This document shows, piece after piece, positions 1 through 6,684 of a stretch of DNA of 13,491 nt. Position 1 is the stretch's first letter. Each line of letters starts with the position of its first letter. The position numbers were made by a program, and so were the translations under genes. Origin of the DNA: Rhodobacteraceae bacterium UBA6273 (GTDB lineage: Bacteria > Pseudomonadota > Alphaproteobacteria > Rhodobacterales > Rhodobacteraceae); contig DJUV01000346.1 in the NCBI GenBank assembly GCA_002440625.1, forward strand, positions 1-13,491. The letters are read 5' to 3'. The notes under the pieces were generated by a model, which saw only the letters and a list, made by a program, of their open reading frames with translations, did not search any database and was not told where the DNA came from.

Positions 1-590
1 GTGCCGATGCACTGGCTGCCCCAGCCGACGATGCCCTTGTCGAGAAGGTGCTGGACGACCTCGGCGGTCGGCCCCGGCGTATGCGGGCCGGTCTCATTGG
101 CATTGAGGAACTGGCCCTCGTCATGGGCGCGCTTGTCCCAGTCCGACCTGAGGACGACCCATTCGCCCTTGCCGATGGCGCCATGCCTGGCCTCCCACGC
201 CTTCACATGGTCGATGGTCAGAAGGAAATCCGGGTCCGCCGCACATTCCTTGGAAAAGTCGAGCACGTTGACTGGCGCCACGCAGCGCTGCACCGAAAGG
301 GTGTCGGTATAGCCGTCGGCATAGTCCTTGCCGGTGATCCAGTGATGCGGCGCGTCGAAATGCGTGCCGGAATGTTCGCCAAGCTCCAGCCAGTTCCAGG
401 CCCAGAACGGCCCGTCCTTGTCGTATTCGCTGATCCGGTGGATCCTGATCGGCGGGGTGTCTTTCGCGAAATCCGGCGGCAGCTTCAGAAGCGGCGTCTT
501 CGGGCCAAGGACGCCCGTGCAGTCCACCACCTCGATCCCGCCCGAGGCGAGCATCCCCGCCAGCGACTGAAGAACATTCTGAGAAGTCAT
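1..590 (-). CDS. Cyclase-family metal-dependent hydrolase, isatin hydrolase/kynurenine formamidase-like (C-terminus cut by window edge)
   Basis: The frame opens with ATG at 590-588 and stays open for 196 codons to the window edge, so the C-terminus is missing. A GGGAG Shine-Dalgarno lies just upstream. The protein carries HSGTHFDAPHH at residues 73-83, the metal-binding signature (HxGTHxDxPxH) of the cyclase family (Pfam Cyclase, PF04199). Known members include bacterial kynurenine formamidase KynB, isatin hydrolase and other amide or lactam hydrolases that bind Mn or Zn. The aromatic stretch FWAWNW (62-67) just before the motif and the W after the second His resemble the isatin hydrolase branch as I remember it, more than compact KynB proteins; this subfamily choice is inference. 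No signal peptide is seen, so it should be cytosolic. It is transcribed away from the FAD oxidoreductase/ABC importer operon and shares a palindrome-rich 125-base spacer with it. In context it could convert isatin to isatinate, upstream of anthranilate. Family membership is secure, substrate is not. Confidence 0.88.
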   Translation of the reverse strand, partial: MTSQNVLQSLAGMLASGGIEVVDCTGVLGPKTPLLKLPPDFAKDTPPIRIHRISEYDKDGPFWAWNWLELGEHSGTHFDAPHHWITGKDYADGYTDTLSVQRCVAPVNVLDFSKECAADPDFLLTIDHVKAWEARHGAIGKGEWVVLRSDWDKRAHDEGQFLNANETGPHTPGPTAEVVQHLLDKGIVGWGSQCIG

Positions 591-606
591 CGGCATCTCC
601 CTTTTG

Positions 607-621
607 GCCGGACCGTCCGGC
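607..621. promoter_or_regulatory. Perfect 15-base odd palindrome, candidate operator
   Basis: GCCGGAC-C-GTCCGGC has two perfect 7-base arms around a single central base. It sits 17 bases upstream of the cyclase start codon, in the presumed 5' leader of that gene. The one-base centre favours a dimeric regulator site over an RNA hairpin. The regulator is unknown. In GC-rich DNA a 7-base arm can arise by chance, so this is a candidate only. Confidence 0.4.
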
Positions 622-631
622 ATGTCATGCC
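619..631. promoter_or_regulatory. 13-base odd palindrome overlapping the previous one, candidate operator
   Basis: GGCATG-T-CATGCC has perfect 6-base arms with one central base. It shares three bases with the palindrome at 607-621, so the two sites could not be occupied independently without contact. It lies between the cyclase start and the AT-rich core of the divergent spacer. Confidence 0.35.
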
Positions 632-657
632 CCGGTTGTCCCGGTCCTCGCGGAATC

Positions 658-686
658 ATGCTAGACATATTTAAATGCATTTGCAA
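658..686 (-). promoter_or_regulatory. Possible sigma-70-like promoter for the cyclase gene
   Basis: Read on the minus strand, TTGCAA (686-681) is followed after exactly 17 bases by TAGCAT (663-658). Each hexamer matches 4 of 6 consensus bases. It lies in the only AT-rich patch of the spacer and points at the cyclase gene 68 bases downstream. The -35 element and spacer overlap the palindrome cluster at 669-688, so a protein bound there would block it. No equally good rightward promoter was found. Confidence 0.35.
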
Positions 687-688
687 AT
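669..688. promoter_or_regulatory. Chain of three overlapping AT-rich palindromes, candidate operator in the divergent spacer
   Basis: Three perfect even palindromes follow one another: ATTTAAAT (669-676), AAATGCATTT (673-682) and ATTTGCAAAT (679-688). Neighbours share four bases. This is the only AT-rich block in a very GC-rich spacer and lies 28 bases before the FAD oxidoreductase start. It looks like a repressor or activator site controlling both divergent genes. MarR- and GntR-type regulators often use AT-rich inverted repeats of this size, and a MarR gene sits at 12418-12855, but no sequence evidence links them directly. Confidence 0.5.
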
Positions 689-715
689 ATCCCTGCGTCA
701 GTCTGGCAGGGGAAC

Positions 716-2284
716 ATGGCCGAAAACTTCGATGCAGTCCTGATCGGGGCGGGCCACAACACGCTGGCCGCCGCGCTGCATCTGTCTGCCAAGGGCTGGC
801 GGGTCGGGGTGTTCGAACAGGCCGAGGTGGCGGGCGGCGCGGTCAAGACTGGTGAATACACCCTGCCCGGGTTCCGCCACGACTGGGCGGCGATGAATCT
901 CTCCCTCTTCGCCGGAAGCCCGTTTTTCAAGGCTCATGGCGCCGAGTTAACCCGCCAGGGCTGCGAATTAGTTCCGGTCAACCGCCCCTTCTCCTCGTCC
1001 TTCCCGGATGGTACATGGGCCGGCGTCTCCACCGATATTGCCGAGACGCTCGCCGCATTCCGCGCCCTCTCGCCCCGCGACGCCGCGACATGGGAAAGTC
1101 TCGTGTCGCGATTCGGGGCGGAGGCGCCGCATCTCTTCGGGCTTCTCGGCTCCGAGATGAAATTTCGTGCGCTTGCATATTTCATGCTTAAAACGTGGCG
1201 TGCGAAAGGAACGGGCGGTTCGCTCGACCTGACGCGGTTCCTGCTGTCCTCGCCGCGTGCCTGGCTGGAGGAGACCTTCGAACACCCCCATATCCGCGCG
1301 CTTCTCGGGGCCTGGGGCATGCATCTCGACTTTGCGCCCGATGTCGCAGGCGGTGCGATGTTCCCCTATCTGGAAGGCATGGCCGGGCAGGCCTTCGGCA
1401 TGGTGATCGGCAAGGGCGGCGCGGATACCGTTGTCAGGGCGCTGTTCGCGTCCATCAAGGCACGCGGCGGCGCGGTGGAAACCGGAGCAACCGTTACCCG
1501 CATCATCAAGGACGGCGGGCGCGCCACAGGCATCGAGCTTGCCGACGGCCGCCGCATCACGGCAAAGCGCGCGGTGATCGCGGGCATCGCCCCGCGCGCC
1601 CTGCCCCGCCTGACCGGCGGCACGACGCCAGCCTTTGACCAAGCGATGAACCAGTTCCGCCACGCCCCCGGCACGATGATGATCCACCTTGCGATGGACG
1701 CCCTGCCCGACTGGCGCGCCGGCGCGGCCCTGCAATCCCACGCCTATGTCCATATCGCGCCCAGCCTCGACCAGATGGCGCGGACCTATCAGCAGGCAAA
1801 GGCGGGGCTTCTGCCGGATGAGCCGATCCTTGTCGTCGGCCAGCCCACCGTCTTTGACCCCTCCCGCGCGCCGGGTGGCAAGCATGTCCTCTGGGTGCAG
1901 GTCCGCATGGCCCCCGGCACCATCAAGGGCGATGCCAAGCGCGAGATCGGGGCGACCGGCTGGACCGATGCCGCCCAGCCCTTCGCCGAACGGGCGCTGT
2001 CGATCCTCGAAGCCCACGCCCCCGGTACCCGCGCCAAGATCCTCGGCCAGCGGATCGTCACGCCGCCGGAGCTTGAGGCCGACAACCCCAACCTCGTCGG
2101 CGGCGATCAGGTCTGCGGCAGCCATCACCTGTCGCAGAACTTCCTTTTCCGCCCAGCCCGCGGCCATGCCGACGGCAGCACGCCCATCGCCAACCTTCAC
2201 CTCACCGGCGCCGCCGTCTGGCCCGGTGCGGGAACCGGGGCCGGGTCGGGCTATCTTCTGGCCCGCAAGCTCGCCGGCAAATGA
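716..2284 (+). CDS. FAD-dependent oxidoreductase, PYROXD2/phytoene-dehydrogenase-like family
   Basis: This 522-residue protein starts with a Rossmann FAD-binding site almost at residue 1: GAGHNTLAAA (11-20) with the ribose-binding acidic residue in VFEQ (E34) and AGGA shortly after. The C-terminal GAAVWPGAGTGAGSGY (about 498-513) matches the second FAD-contacting block of phytoene-desaturase-like flavoproteins. The GHN variant and overall length fit the NAD(P)/FAD oxidoreductase group that includes human PYROXD2, whose substrates are mostly unknown. There is no carotenoid gene nearby, so carotenoid desaturation is unlikely. The start at 716 is set by the FAD motif; AGGGGA at 708-713 is a rather close ribosome site. 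The stop codon overlaps an ATG at 2281, and the importer genes follow, so it probably oxidises the imported compound or a product of it (inference). It heads a rightward operon divergent from the cyclase. Confidence 0.85.
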   Translation: MAENFDAVLIGAGHNTLAAALHLSAKGWRVGVFEQAEVAGGAVKTGEYTLPGFRHDWAAMNLSLFAGSPFFKAHGAELTRQGCELVPVNRPFSSSFPDGTWAGVSTDIAETLAAFRALSPRDAATWESLVSRFGAEAPHLFGLLGSEMKFRALAYFMLKTWRAKGTGGSLDLTRFLLSSPRAWLEETFEHPHIRALLGAWGMHLDFAPDVAGGAMFPYLEGMAGQAFGMVIGKGGADTVVRALFASIKARGGAVETGATVTRIIKDGGRATGIELADGRRITAKRAVIAGIAPRALPRLTGGTTPAFDQAMNQFRHAPGTMMIHLAMDALPDWRAGAALQSHAYVHIAPSLDQMARTYQQAKAGLLPDEPILVVGQPTVFDPSRAPGGKHVLWVQVRMAPGTIKGDAKREIGATGWTDAAQPFAERALSILEAHAPGTRAKILGQRIVTPPELEADNPNLVGGDQVCGSHHLSQNFLFRPARGHADGSTPIANLHLTGAAVWPGAGTGAGSGYLLARKLAGK

Positions 2285-2319
2285 CCAACGACCAAGAACC
2301 ACCAACAGGGAACGGAAAC

Positions 2320-3843
2320 ATGAAACTCAATCGCCGCAGCCTTCTGAAGCTTTCAGCCGCGACAATGGCCGCAGGCACCATCGGCCTGCCCGCCTTCGCC
2401 CAACAGATCGACGAACTGGTGATCGCCTATAACGTCAACCTGCCCTCCTGGGACCCGACCGTGGGCCCGAGCGCGGTGAACCCGACGATCCAGGGCATCT
2501 ACCAGTCGGTCTTCGACCAGTACATCCTGCAGCAGCCCGACCTGAAACCCGCCCCCGGCCTTCTGACCGAATGGGGCTGGAACGATGACAAGACGCAAAT
2601 CTGGATGACCGTGCGCGACGGCGTGACCTGGCATGACGGATCGCCCTTCACCGCCGAGGACGTCGCCTGGAACCTCGCCCGCGTCGCCAATCCCGAAACC
2701 GGCAGCCCGATCCAGTTCGTCTGGGGCACGCTCGCCAATCACCGGGTCGAGGGCAACAAGGTCATCGCCGATGTGGTCCAGTTCGACCCGACCATCTTCA
2801 AATGGATGTACTTCCTGACCGGCTATGTCCTGCCCAAGGCCTATTACGAGAAGGTCGGCGCCGAAGGGTTCGAGGCTGCACCGATCGGAACCGGCCCCTA
2901 TATGGTCGAGAAGTTCGAAAGGAACGCCTTCGTCCGGCTGAAGGCCAATGCCAACTACTGGGGCGGCAAGCCCGATTTCGACACGGTGACGATCAAGTTC
3001 GTCCCCGATGCCGCCGCGCGAGTGGCCGAGGTCGAATCCGGCAACAGCCATGTCACGCTGGAGATGCCCTACGAGGAATACGACCGCCTGAAGGGCGGCC
3101 CCCTTGCCGGGATCGCCACGCCGATCTCCGACATCGGCATGATCTTCCTCAACGATATCGAGGCAATGACCGATCCCAACGTGCGCAAGGCCGCCGCCCA
3201 TGCCATCGACAAGCAGGCGATCATCGACCGGCTGCTCTCCGGCTATGGCGTGAAGATCGACACGTTGGAGACCCCGGAATACGACGCCTATGATCCGTCG
3301 ATCACCGTGGAATACAGCCCCGAGAAGGCGGTGGAGCTGCTGGCGGCGTCGGGCTATTCGGTCGACAACCCGGTGAAGTTCAAGATCCAGACCACGAAGG
3401 GCTTCAAGCCCAAGGATTACGAGATGATGCAGGCCATTGTCGGCCTCTGGCGCAAGGTCGGGATCGAGGCCGAGATCGAGGTCTACGAGATCGCCAAGCA
3501 TTACGAGTTGCGCGCCGCCGACCAGCTAGCCCCCGCCGCCTTCTACAACTGGGGCAATTCCGTCGGTGACCCGACGACATCGACCGGCTTCGCCATGTTC
3601 GGCCCCTCGCCGCATTCGGTCTGGGATGGCAAGGACCTGATCGACATGATCGGCCCCCTCTGGGGCGAGAAGGACGAGGCCAAGCGCATCGACGGCTGGA
3701 AGGCGGTCGACAAGTACATCGCCGAGAACGCGCTGGTGATCCCGCTTCTGCAATATGTCCAGCCGATCCTCTACGCCCCCGGCGTGGTGGTGACGCCACA
3801 TGCTTCGGGCGCGCTTCTGCCGCATCTGATGAAGCGGGCCTGA
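2320..3843 (+). CDS. ABC importer substrate-binding protein, peptide/nickel (DppA/OppA, family 5) type
   Basis: The 507-residue product is a periplasmic extracellular solute-binding protein of family 5 (cluster C). It begins with a twin-arginine-like signal, NRRSLLK (4-10), a hydrophobic alanine-rich core and a likely cleavage after AFA (residue 27). Family landmarks are visible: LLTEWGWN, the VRDGVTWHDGSPFTAEDV block, GTGPY, and a late RKAAAHAIDK segment. I chose ATG 2320 because AGGGAACGG precedes it and the signal begins there. An in-frame ATG at 2281 overlapping the previous stop would add 13 partly acidic residues in front of the signal, which is unlikely. It would capture the ligand and deliver it to the permeases encoded downstream. 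Family 5 proteins bind peptides but also opines, sugars, heme or nickel, so the ligand cannot be read from sequence. A 120-base hairpin-rich spacer follows, consistent with making more binding protein than permease. Confidence 0.92.
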   Translation: MKLNRRSLLKLSAATMAAGTIGLPAFAQQIDELVIAYNVNLPSWDPTVGPSAVNPTIQGIYQSVFDQYILQQPDLKPAPGLLTEWGWNDDKTQIWMTVRDGVTWHDGSPFTAEDVAWNLARVANPETGSPIQFVWGTLANHRVEGNKVIADVVQFDPTIFKWMYFLTGYVLPKAYYEKVGAEGFEAAPIGTGPYMVEKFERNAFVRLKANANYWGGKPDFDTVTIKFVPDAAARVAEVESGNSHVTLEMPYEEYDRLKGGPLAGIATPISDIGMIFLNDIEAMTDPNVRKAAAHAIDKQAIIDRLLSGYGVKIDTLETPEYDAYDPSITVEYSPEKAVELLAASGYSVDNPVKFKIQTTKGFKPKDYEMMQAIVGLWRKVGIEAEIEVYEIAKHYELRAADQLAPAAFYNWGNSVGDPTTSTGFAMFGPSPHSVWDGKDLIDMIGPLWGEKDEAKRIDGWKAVDKYIAENALVIPLLQYVQPILYAPGVVVTPHASGALLPHLMKRA

Positions 3844-3867
3844 GGCGCGCCCCCGCGATGACACGAA

Positions 3868-3891
3868 CCGGGGGGCCTTCCCGCCCCCCGG
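3868..3891 (+). terminator. GC hairpin after the binding-protein gene, partial terminator or mRNA stabiliser
   Basis: An 8-base perfect stem CCGGGGGG (3868-3875) and CCCCCCGG (3884-3891) encloses an 8-base loop. Only a short pyrimidine tract (CTTTCCC) follows, so a full factor-independent terminator is doubtful. Its place between a binding-protein gene and its permeases suits an attenuating or 3'-end-protecting hairpin. Confidence 0.55.
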
Positions 3892-3911
3892 CTTTCCCGA
3901 CAGCAATGAAT

Positions 3912-3928
3912 GAGGGGGCTTCCCCCTC
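3912..3928 (+). other. Second intercistronic hairpin
   Basis: GAGGGGG (3912-3918) pairs perfectly with CCCCCTC (3922-3928) around a 3-base loop CTT. It is the middle member of three hairpins in the spacer before the first permease gene. No U tract follows, so RNA stability or polymerase pausing is more likely than termination. Confidence 0.5.
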
Positions 3929-3931
3929 GCC

Positions 3932-3948
3932 CCTGCCGGAAAGGCAGG
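3932..3948 (+). promoter_or_regulatory. Third intercistronic hairpin touching the permease ribosome-binding site
   Basis: CCTGCC (3932-3937) pairs with GGCAGG (3943-3948) around loop GGAAA. The 3' arm includes AGG, the first bases of the likely Shine-Dalgarno AGGAAGGAA (3946-3954) of the first permease. Folding could therefore lower permease translation relative to the binding protein. This is inference from base pairing by eye. Confidence 0.45.
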
Positions 3949-3963
3949 AAGGAACCGGGGCCG

Positions 3964-4974
3964 ATGCAGATCCTTCGCATCCTGTTTTTGCGGTTACTGA
4001 CGACGCTGGTCACGCTGGCGGGCGTGGCCGTAATCGTCTTCTTCGTCATCCGGGTGGTGCCCGGCAACCCCATCGCCATGATGCTGCCCCCCGGCGCGAC
4101 CGAGGCCGATGTGGCGCGGCTTTCCGCGCTTTACGGGCTCGACAAGCCATTGCCGACGCAGTTCGGCATCTGGGTCGCGGGCGTCATGCAGGGCGATTTC
4201 GGCACCTCGATCACCACCCGCCAGCCGGTGCTTCAGTTGGTCCTCAGCCGCCTTCCCGCAACGCTGGAGCTTTCCATCATGGCGCTTGTCATGGCGGTAA
4301 TCCTTGGCGGCATCGCCGCCCTTGTCGGCACCCGCCGCCGGGGCACGGGAACCGAAGGCGCCATCGACATCGCCAACGGCATGGCCCTTTCGGTGCCGGA
4401 TTTCCTTTGGGGCCTGATCCTGATCCTCGTCTTCGGTGTGCTGGTGCCCGTGTTCCATATCTCGGGCCGGGTGACGCCGTCGCTGGACCTGCCCTTCACC
4501 ACGAATTTCTACCTTTTCGAAAGCCTCCTGCGCCTCAGGTTCGACCTCTGGGCCGATATCGTCAGCCATATGTTCATGCCCGCACTGGCGCTGGCGATCC
4601 CCCTTGCTGCGATCATCGGCCAGCTTCTGAAGCAGAGCCTGAAGGAAACGATGAACCTCGACTACGTCACCCTCGCCCGCACCAAGGGCTATGGCGAGAC
4701 CCGCGTGATCCTGCGCGAGGCGCTTCGGAACGCCGCCCTGCCGACGCTGACGCTGGTCGGCGTGCAGTTCACGTTTCTCATCGGCGGCACCGTCATCATC
4801 GAACGGCTTTTCTCCTACGAAGGCCTTGGGAACATGGCCATCGACGCGGTCATCAACCGCGACCTGCCGCTGATCCAGGGCATCGTCATCCTCTTTGCCG
4901 TGATCTTCGTCGCCGTGAACATGATCGTGGATCTGCTCTACGCCGTCCTTAACCCGAGGCTCCGCCATGCTTGA
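3964..4974 (+). CDS. ABC importer permease, DppB/OppB type
   Basis: This 336-residue integral membrane protein has the DppB/OppB layout: an N-terminal membrane segment (about 9-30) followed by VVPGNP, a periplasmic stretch with LYGLDKPL (56-63), GDFGTS (77-82), and a cluster of membrane helices. The cytoplasmic EAA loop, which docks on the ATPase, is visible as LARTKGYGETRVILREALRN (237-256) followed by AALPTL. ATG 3964 is preceded by AGGAAGGAA nine bases away. An upstream in-frame ATG at 3910 would add 18 mostly Arg/Gly/Pro residues encoded by hairpin DNA and is rejected. It forms the transmembrane pore with the next gene product, with which it overlaps by 8 bases, implying translational coupling. 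Confidence 0.93.
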   Translation: MQILRILFLRLLTTLVTLAGVAVIVFFVIRVVPGNPIAMMLPPGATEADVARLSALYGLDKPLPTQFGIWVAGVMQGDFGTSITTRQPVLQLVLSRLPATLELSIMALVMAVILGGIAALVGTRRRGTGTEGAIDIANGMALSVPDFLWGLILILVFGVLVPVFHISGRVTPSLDLPFTTNFYLFESLLRLRFDLWADIVSHMFMPALALAIPLAAIIGQLLKQSLKETMNLDYVTLARTKGYGETRVILREALRNAALPTLTLVGVQFTFLIGGTVIIERLFSYEGLGNMAIDAVINRDLPLIQGIVILFAVIFVAVNMIVDLLYAVLNPRLRHA

Positions 4975-5818
4975 CGGACGCTCCATGATCCGCCGCCGGG
5001 CAGGCGCACGCCTTTGGCTTTCGGCGCTCTGGCTCGGGCTTCTGTGCCTTGCCGCCATTCTCGCCCCGTGGATCGCCCCAAAGGACCCCTTGGCGCAGGA
5101 CCTCTTCCTCGGCCGTCTGCCCCCCTTTTGGATAAGCGGATCGGAGCCGGGCTACTTCCTCGGCACCGACAGCCTCGGCCGCGATGTCCTCAGCCGGATC
5201 ATCCATGGCGCACGGGTGGCGCTTCTGGTGGCGCTGGTCGCGGGAACGATCACCTGCGTCGTGGGCGCGACGCTCGGCCTTCTCGCCGGGTTCCTGCGCG
5301 GCTGGGTCGACATGGTCATCTCGCGCTTCATCGATATCTGGATGGCGTTTCCGCCGGTCCTCTTCTCGATCCTCCTCATCGCCGTCCTTGGCCCCGGCCT
5401 GATTTCCATCATCATCGCCATCGTGGTCATCGACTGGACTCGCTTTGCCCGCGTGGTTCGGGCCGAAGCGATGGCGCAGGGGGCGATGGATTACGTCGCC
5501 TCGGCCCGTGTCGCCGGGCGGGGGCGGCTTGGCACCATGGTCCGCGAAATCCTGCCCAACGTGCTGCCGACGATCGTGGTCCTTCTGACGCTGGAAATGG
5601 GCATCGCGGTGATCGTCGAGGCGATCCTCTCGTTCGTGAACCTCTCGATCTCGACCGACGACCCGACCTGGGGCGGCATGATCGCCGAAGGCCGCACCTC
5701 GATCCATCAGGCCTGGTGGGTGCTCGTGTTCCCGCTCATCACCCTGTTCCTCACCGTCCTCTCCTTCAGCCAGTTGGGCGAAGGGCTGAAGGACCGTTTC
5801 GATCCGGTGCTGAGATGA
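4967..5818 (+). CDS. ABC importer permease, DppC/OppC type
   Basis: The 283-residue partner permease begins with an N-terminal membrane segment (about 16-35), then the DppC/OppC hallmark LGTDSLGRDVLSR (65-77). Several hydrophobic helices follow. The EAA loop is at about 175-201 (YVASARVAGRGRLGT then REILPNVLPT). The C-terminal region ending SQLGEGLKDRFDP is typical of the family. The start overlaps the previous gene by 8 bases. ATG 4985 is an alternative that would trim six residues, and sequence alone does not decide. Its stop overlaps the next start as ATGA, so all importer parts should be made together. Confidence 0.93.
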   Translation: MLDGRSMIRRRAGARLWLSALWLGLLCLAAILAPWIAPKDPLAQDLFLGRLPPFWISGSEPGYFLGTDSLGRDVLSRIIHGARVALLVALVAGTITCVVGATLGLLAGFLRGWVDMVISRFIDIWMAFPPVLFSILLIAVLGPGLISIIIAIVVIDWTRFARVVRAEAMAQGAMDYVASARVAGRGRLGTMVREILPNVLPTIVVLLTLEMGIAVIVEAILSFVNLSISTDDPTWGGMIAEGRTSIHQAWWVLVFPLITLFLTVLSFSQLGEGLKDRFDPVLR

Positions 5819-6684
5819 GCTACCTTTCGATCCGCAATCTGTCCGTGCGGCTGAAAGGCGGCCTGCCGCTTCTCCGCCGCGTCTCGCTCGATGTGGCGGC
5901 GGGTGAGGTGCGGGGGCTGGTGGGCGAATCCGGCGCCGGCAAGTCGATGATCGGCAAGGCCGTTCTTGGCATCCTGCCGCCCGCCGCCGAGATCACGGAA
6001 GGCGAGATCCTGCTCGACGGCGCCGATCTTCTGCGTCTCTCGCCGGCGGAGCGCCGCCGCCACATCGGCGCCACCTGCGCGCTGATCCCGCAAGACCCGC
6101 TGACTGCGCTCAACCCATCGCATCGCATCGGGCCGCAGATCACCGACCGGCTGGTCGATATCCTCGGCTGGACCCGCGCCGATGCCGATGCCCGCGCCCG
6201 CGCCCTGCTGGCCGAGGTGCAGATCCCCGAGCCGGACCGGGTGCTCCGCGCTTATCCGCATGAGCTTTCGGGCGGCATGCGCCAGCGCATCCTGATCGCG
6301 TCCGCCTTCGCCGCCGAGCCGAAGCTGATCGTGGCGGATGAACCCACAACCGCGCTCGACGTGACGGTGCAGAAGCAGATCCTGAAGCTGATCGCCGGGA
6401 TGCAGGCCCGCCACGGCACGGCGCTTTTGTTCGTCACGCATGACCTTGGCGTGGTGTCGAAGGTCTGCCAGCAGCTTTCGGTGCTTTACTCCGGCATGGT
6501 GGTCGAGGATACGCCGGTCAGGGATTTCTTCGCCACGCCCCGCCATCCCTATTCCGCCGCCCTTCTGGCCGCGACGCCGAAATACACCGATCCTTCCGCC
6601 GGGCTGAACCCGGTGCCCGATGCCGTCATCGAGGCGGTGCGCGCCGAGGTTGCCGCCTTCGACCGGAGGGCCGCGCATGGCTGA
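5815..6684 (+). CDS. ABC importer ATPase, DppD/OppD type with short C-terminus
   Basis: This 289-residue nucleotide-binding subunit has all catalytic motifs: Walker A GESGAGKS (37-44), Q-loop Q93 in IPQDP, signature LSGGM (151-155), Walker B LIVADEP (171-177), D-loop ALD, and H-loop H209 in THD. The RHPYSAALLAATP segment (243-255) opens the usual oligopeptide/dipeptide C-terminal domain. The tail then diverges, lacking the Pro-Gly and Cys-rich end common in DppD/OppD (usually about 320-340 residues). The only cysteines are C88 and C218, both in the ATPase core. ATG 5815 overlaps the previous stop as ATGA; the frame is open far upstream, but that part is only the antiparallel reading of the permease gene. 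It powers import as a heterodimer with the next product. Confidence 0.92.
   Translation: MSYLSIRNLSVRLKGGLPLLRRVSLDVAAGEVRGLVGESGAGKSMIGKAVLGILPPAAEITEGEILLDGADLLRLSPAERRRHIGATCALIPQDPLTALNPSHRIGPQITDRLVDILGWTRADADARARALLAEVQIPEPDRVLRAYPHELSGGMRQRILIASAFAAEPKLIVADEPTTALDVTVQKQILKLIAGMQARHGTALLFVTHDLGVVSKVCQQLSVLYSGMVVEDTPVRDFFATPRHPYSAALLAATPKYTDPSAGLNPVPDAVIEAVRAEVAAFDRRAAHG

Noticed and set aside
716..2284. Carotenoid phytoene desaturase (crtI)
   Set aside because: The fold is shared, but the GAGHN variant and the importer/hydrolase neighbours fit the PYROXD2-like group, and no other carotenoid gene is nearby.
968..2305. Open frame of 445 codons on the minus strand opposite the FAD oxidoreductase
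   Set aside because: High-GC shadow. No recognisable domain, whereas the plus strand has clear FAD motifs at both ends.
2281..2319. ATG 2281 overlapping the oxidoreductase stop as the start of the binding protein
   Set aside because: It would put 13 partly acidic residues ahead of a good Tat-type signal; ATG 2320 has its own purine-rich ribosome site.
2353..3501. Open frame of 382 codons on the minus strand opposite the binding-protein gene
   Set aside because: Antisense of a clear family 5 solute-binding protein; composition rich in Asp/Gly/His as expected for the complementary frame of GC-rich codons.
3858..4952. 364-codon plus-strand frame across the spacer and first permease
   Set aside because: Overlaps the real permease in another frame and reads as a Pro/Arg/His-rich polypeptide, typical of frame-shifted high-GC coding DNA.
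3994..5058. Open frame of 354 codons on the minus strand opposite the first permease
   Set aside because: Extremely polar shadow of a hydrophobic membrane protein; no domain or ribosome site.
5014..6684. Apparent 556-codon extended ATPase
   Set aside because: The upstream half is an alternate frame of the DppC-like permease; ATPase homology begins at ATG 5815.
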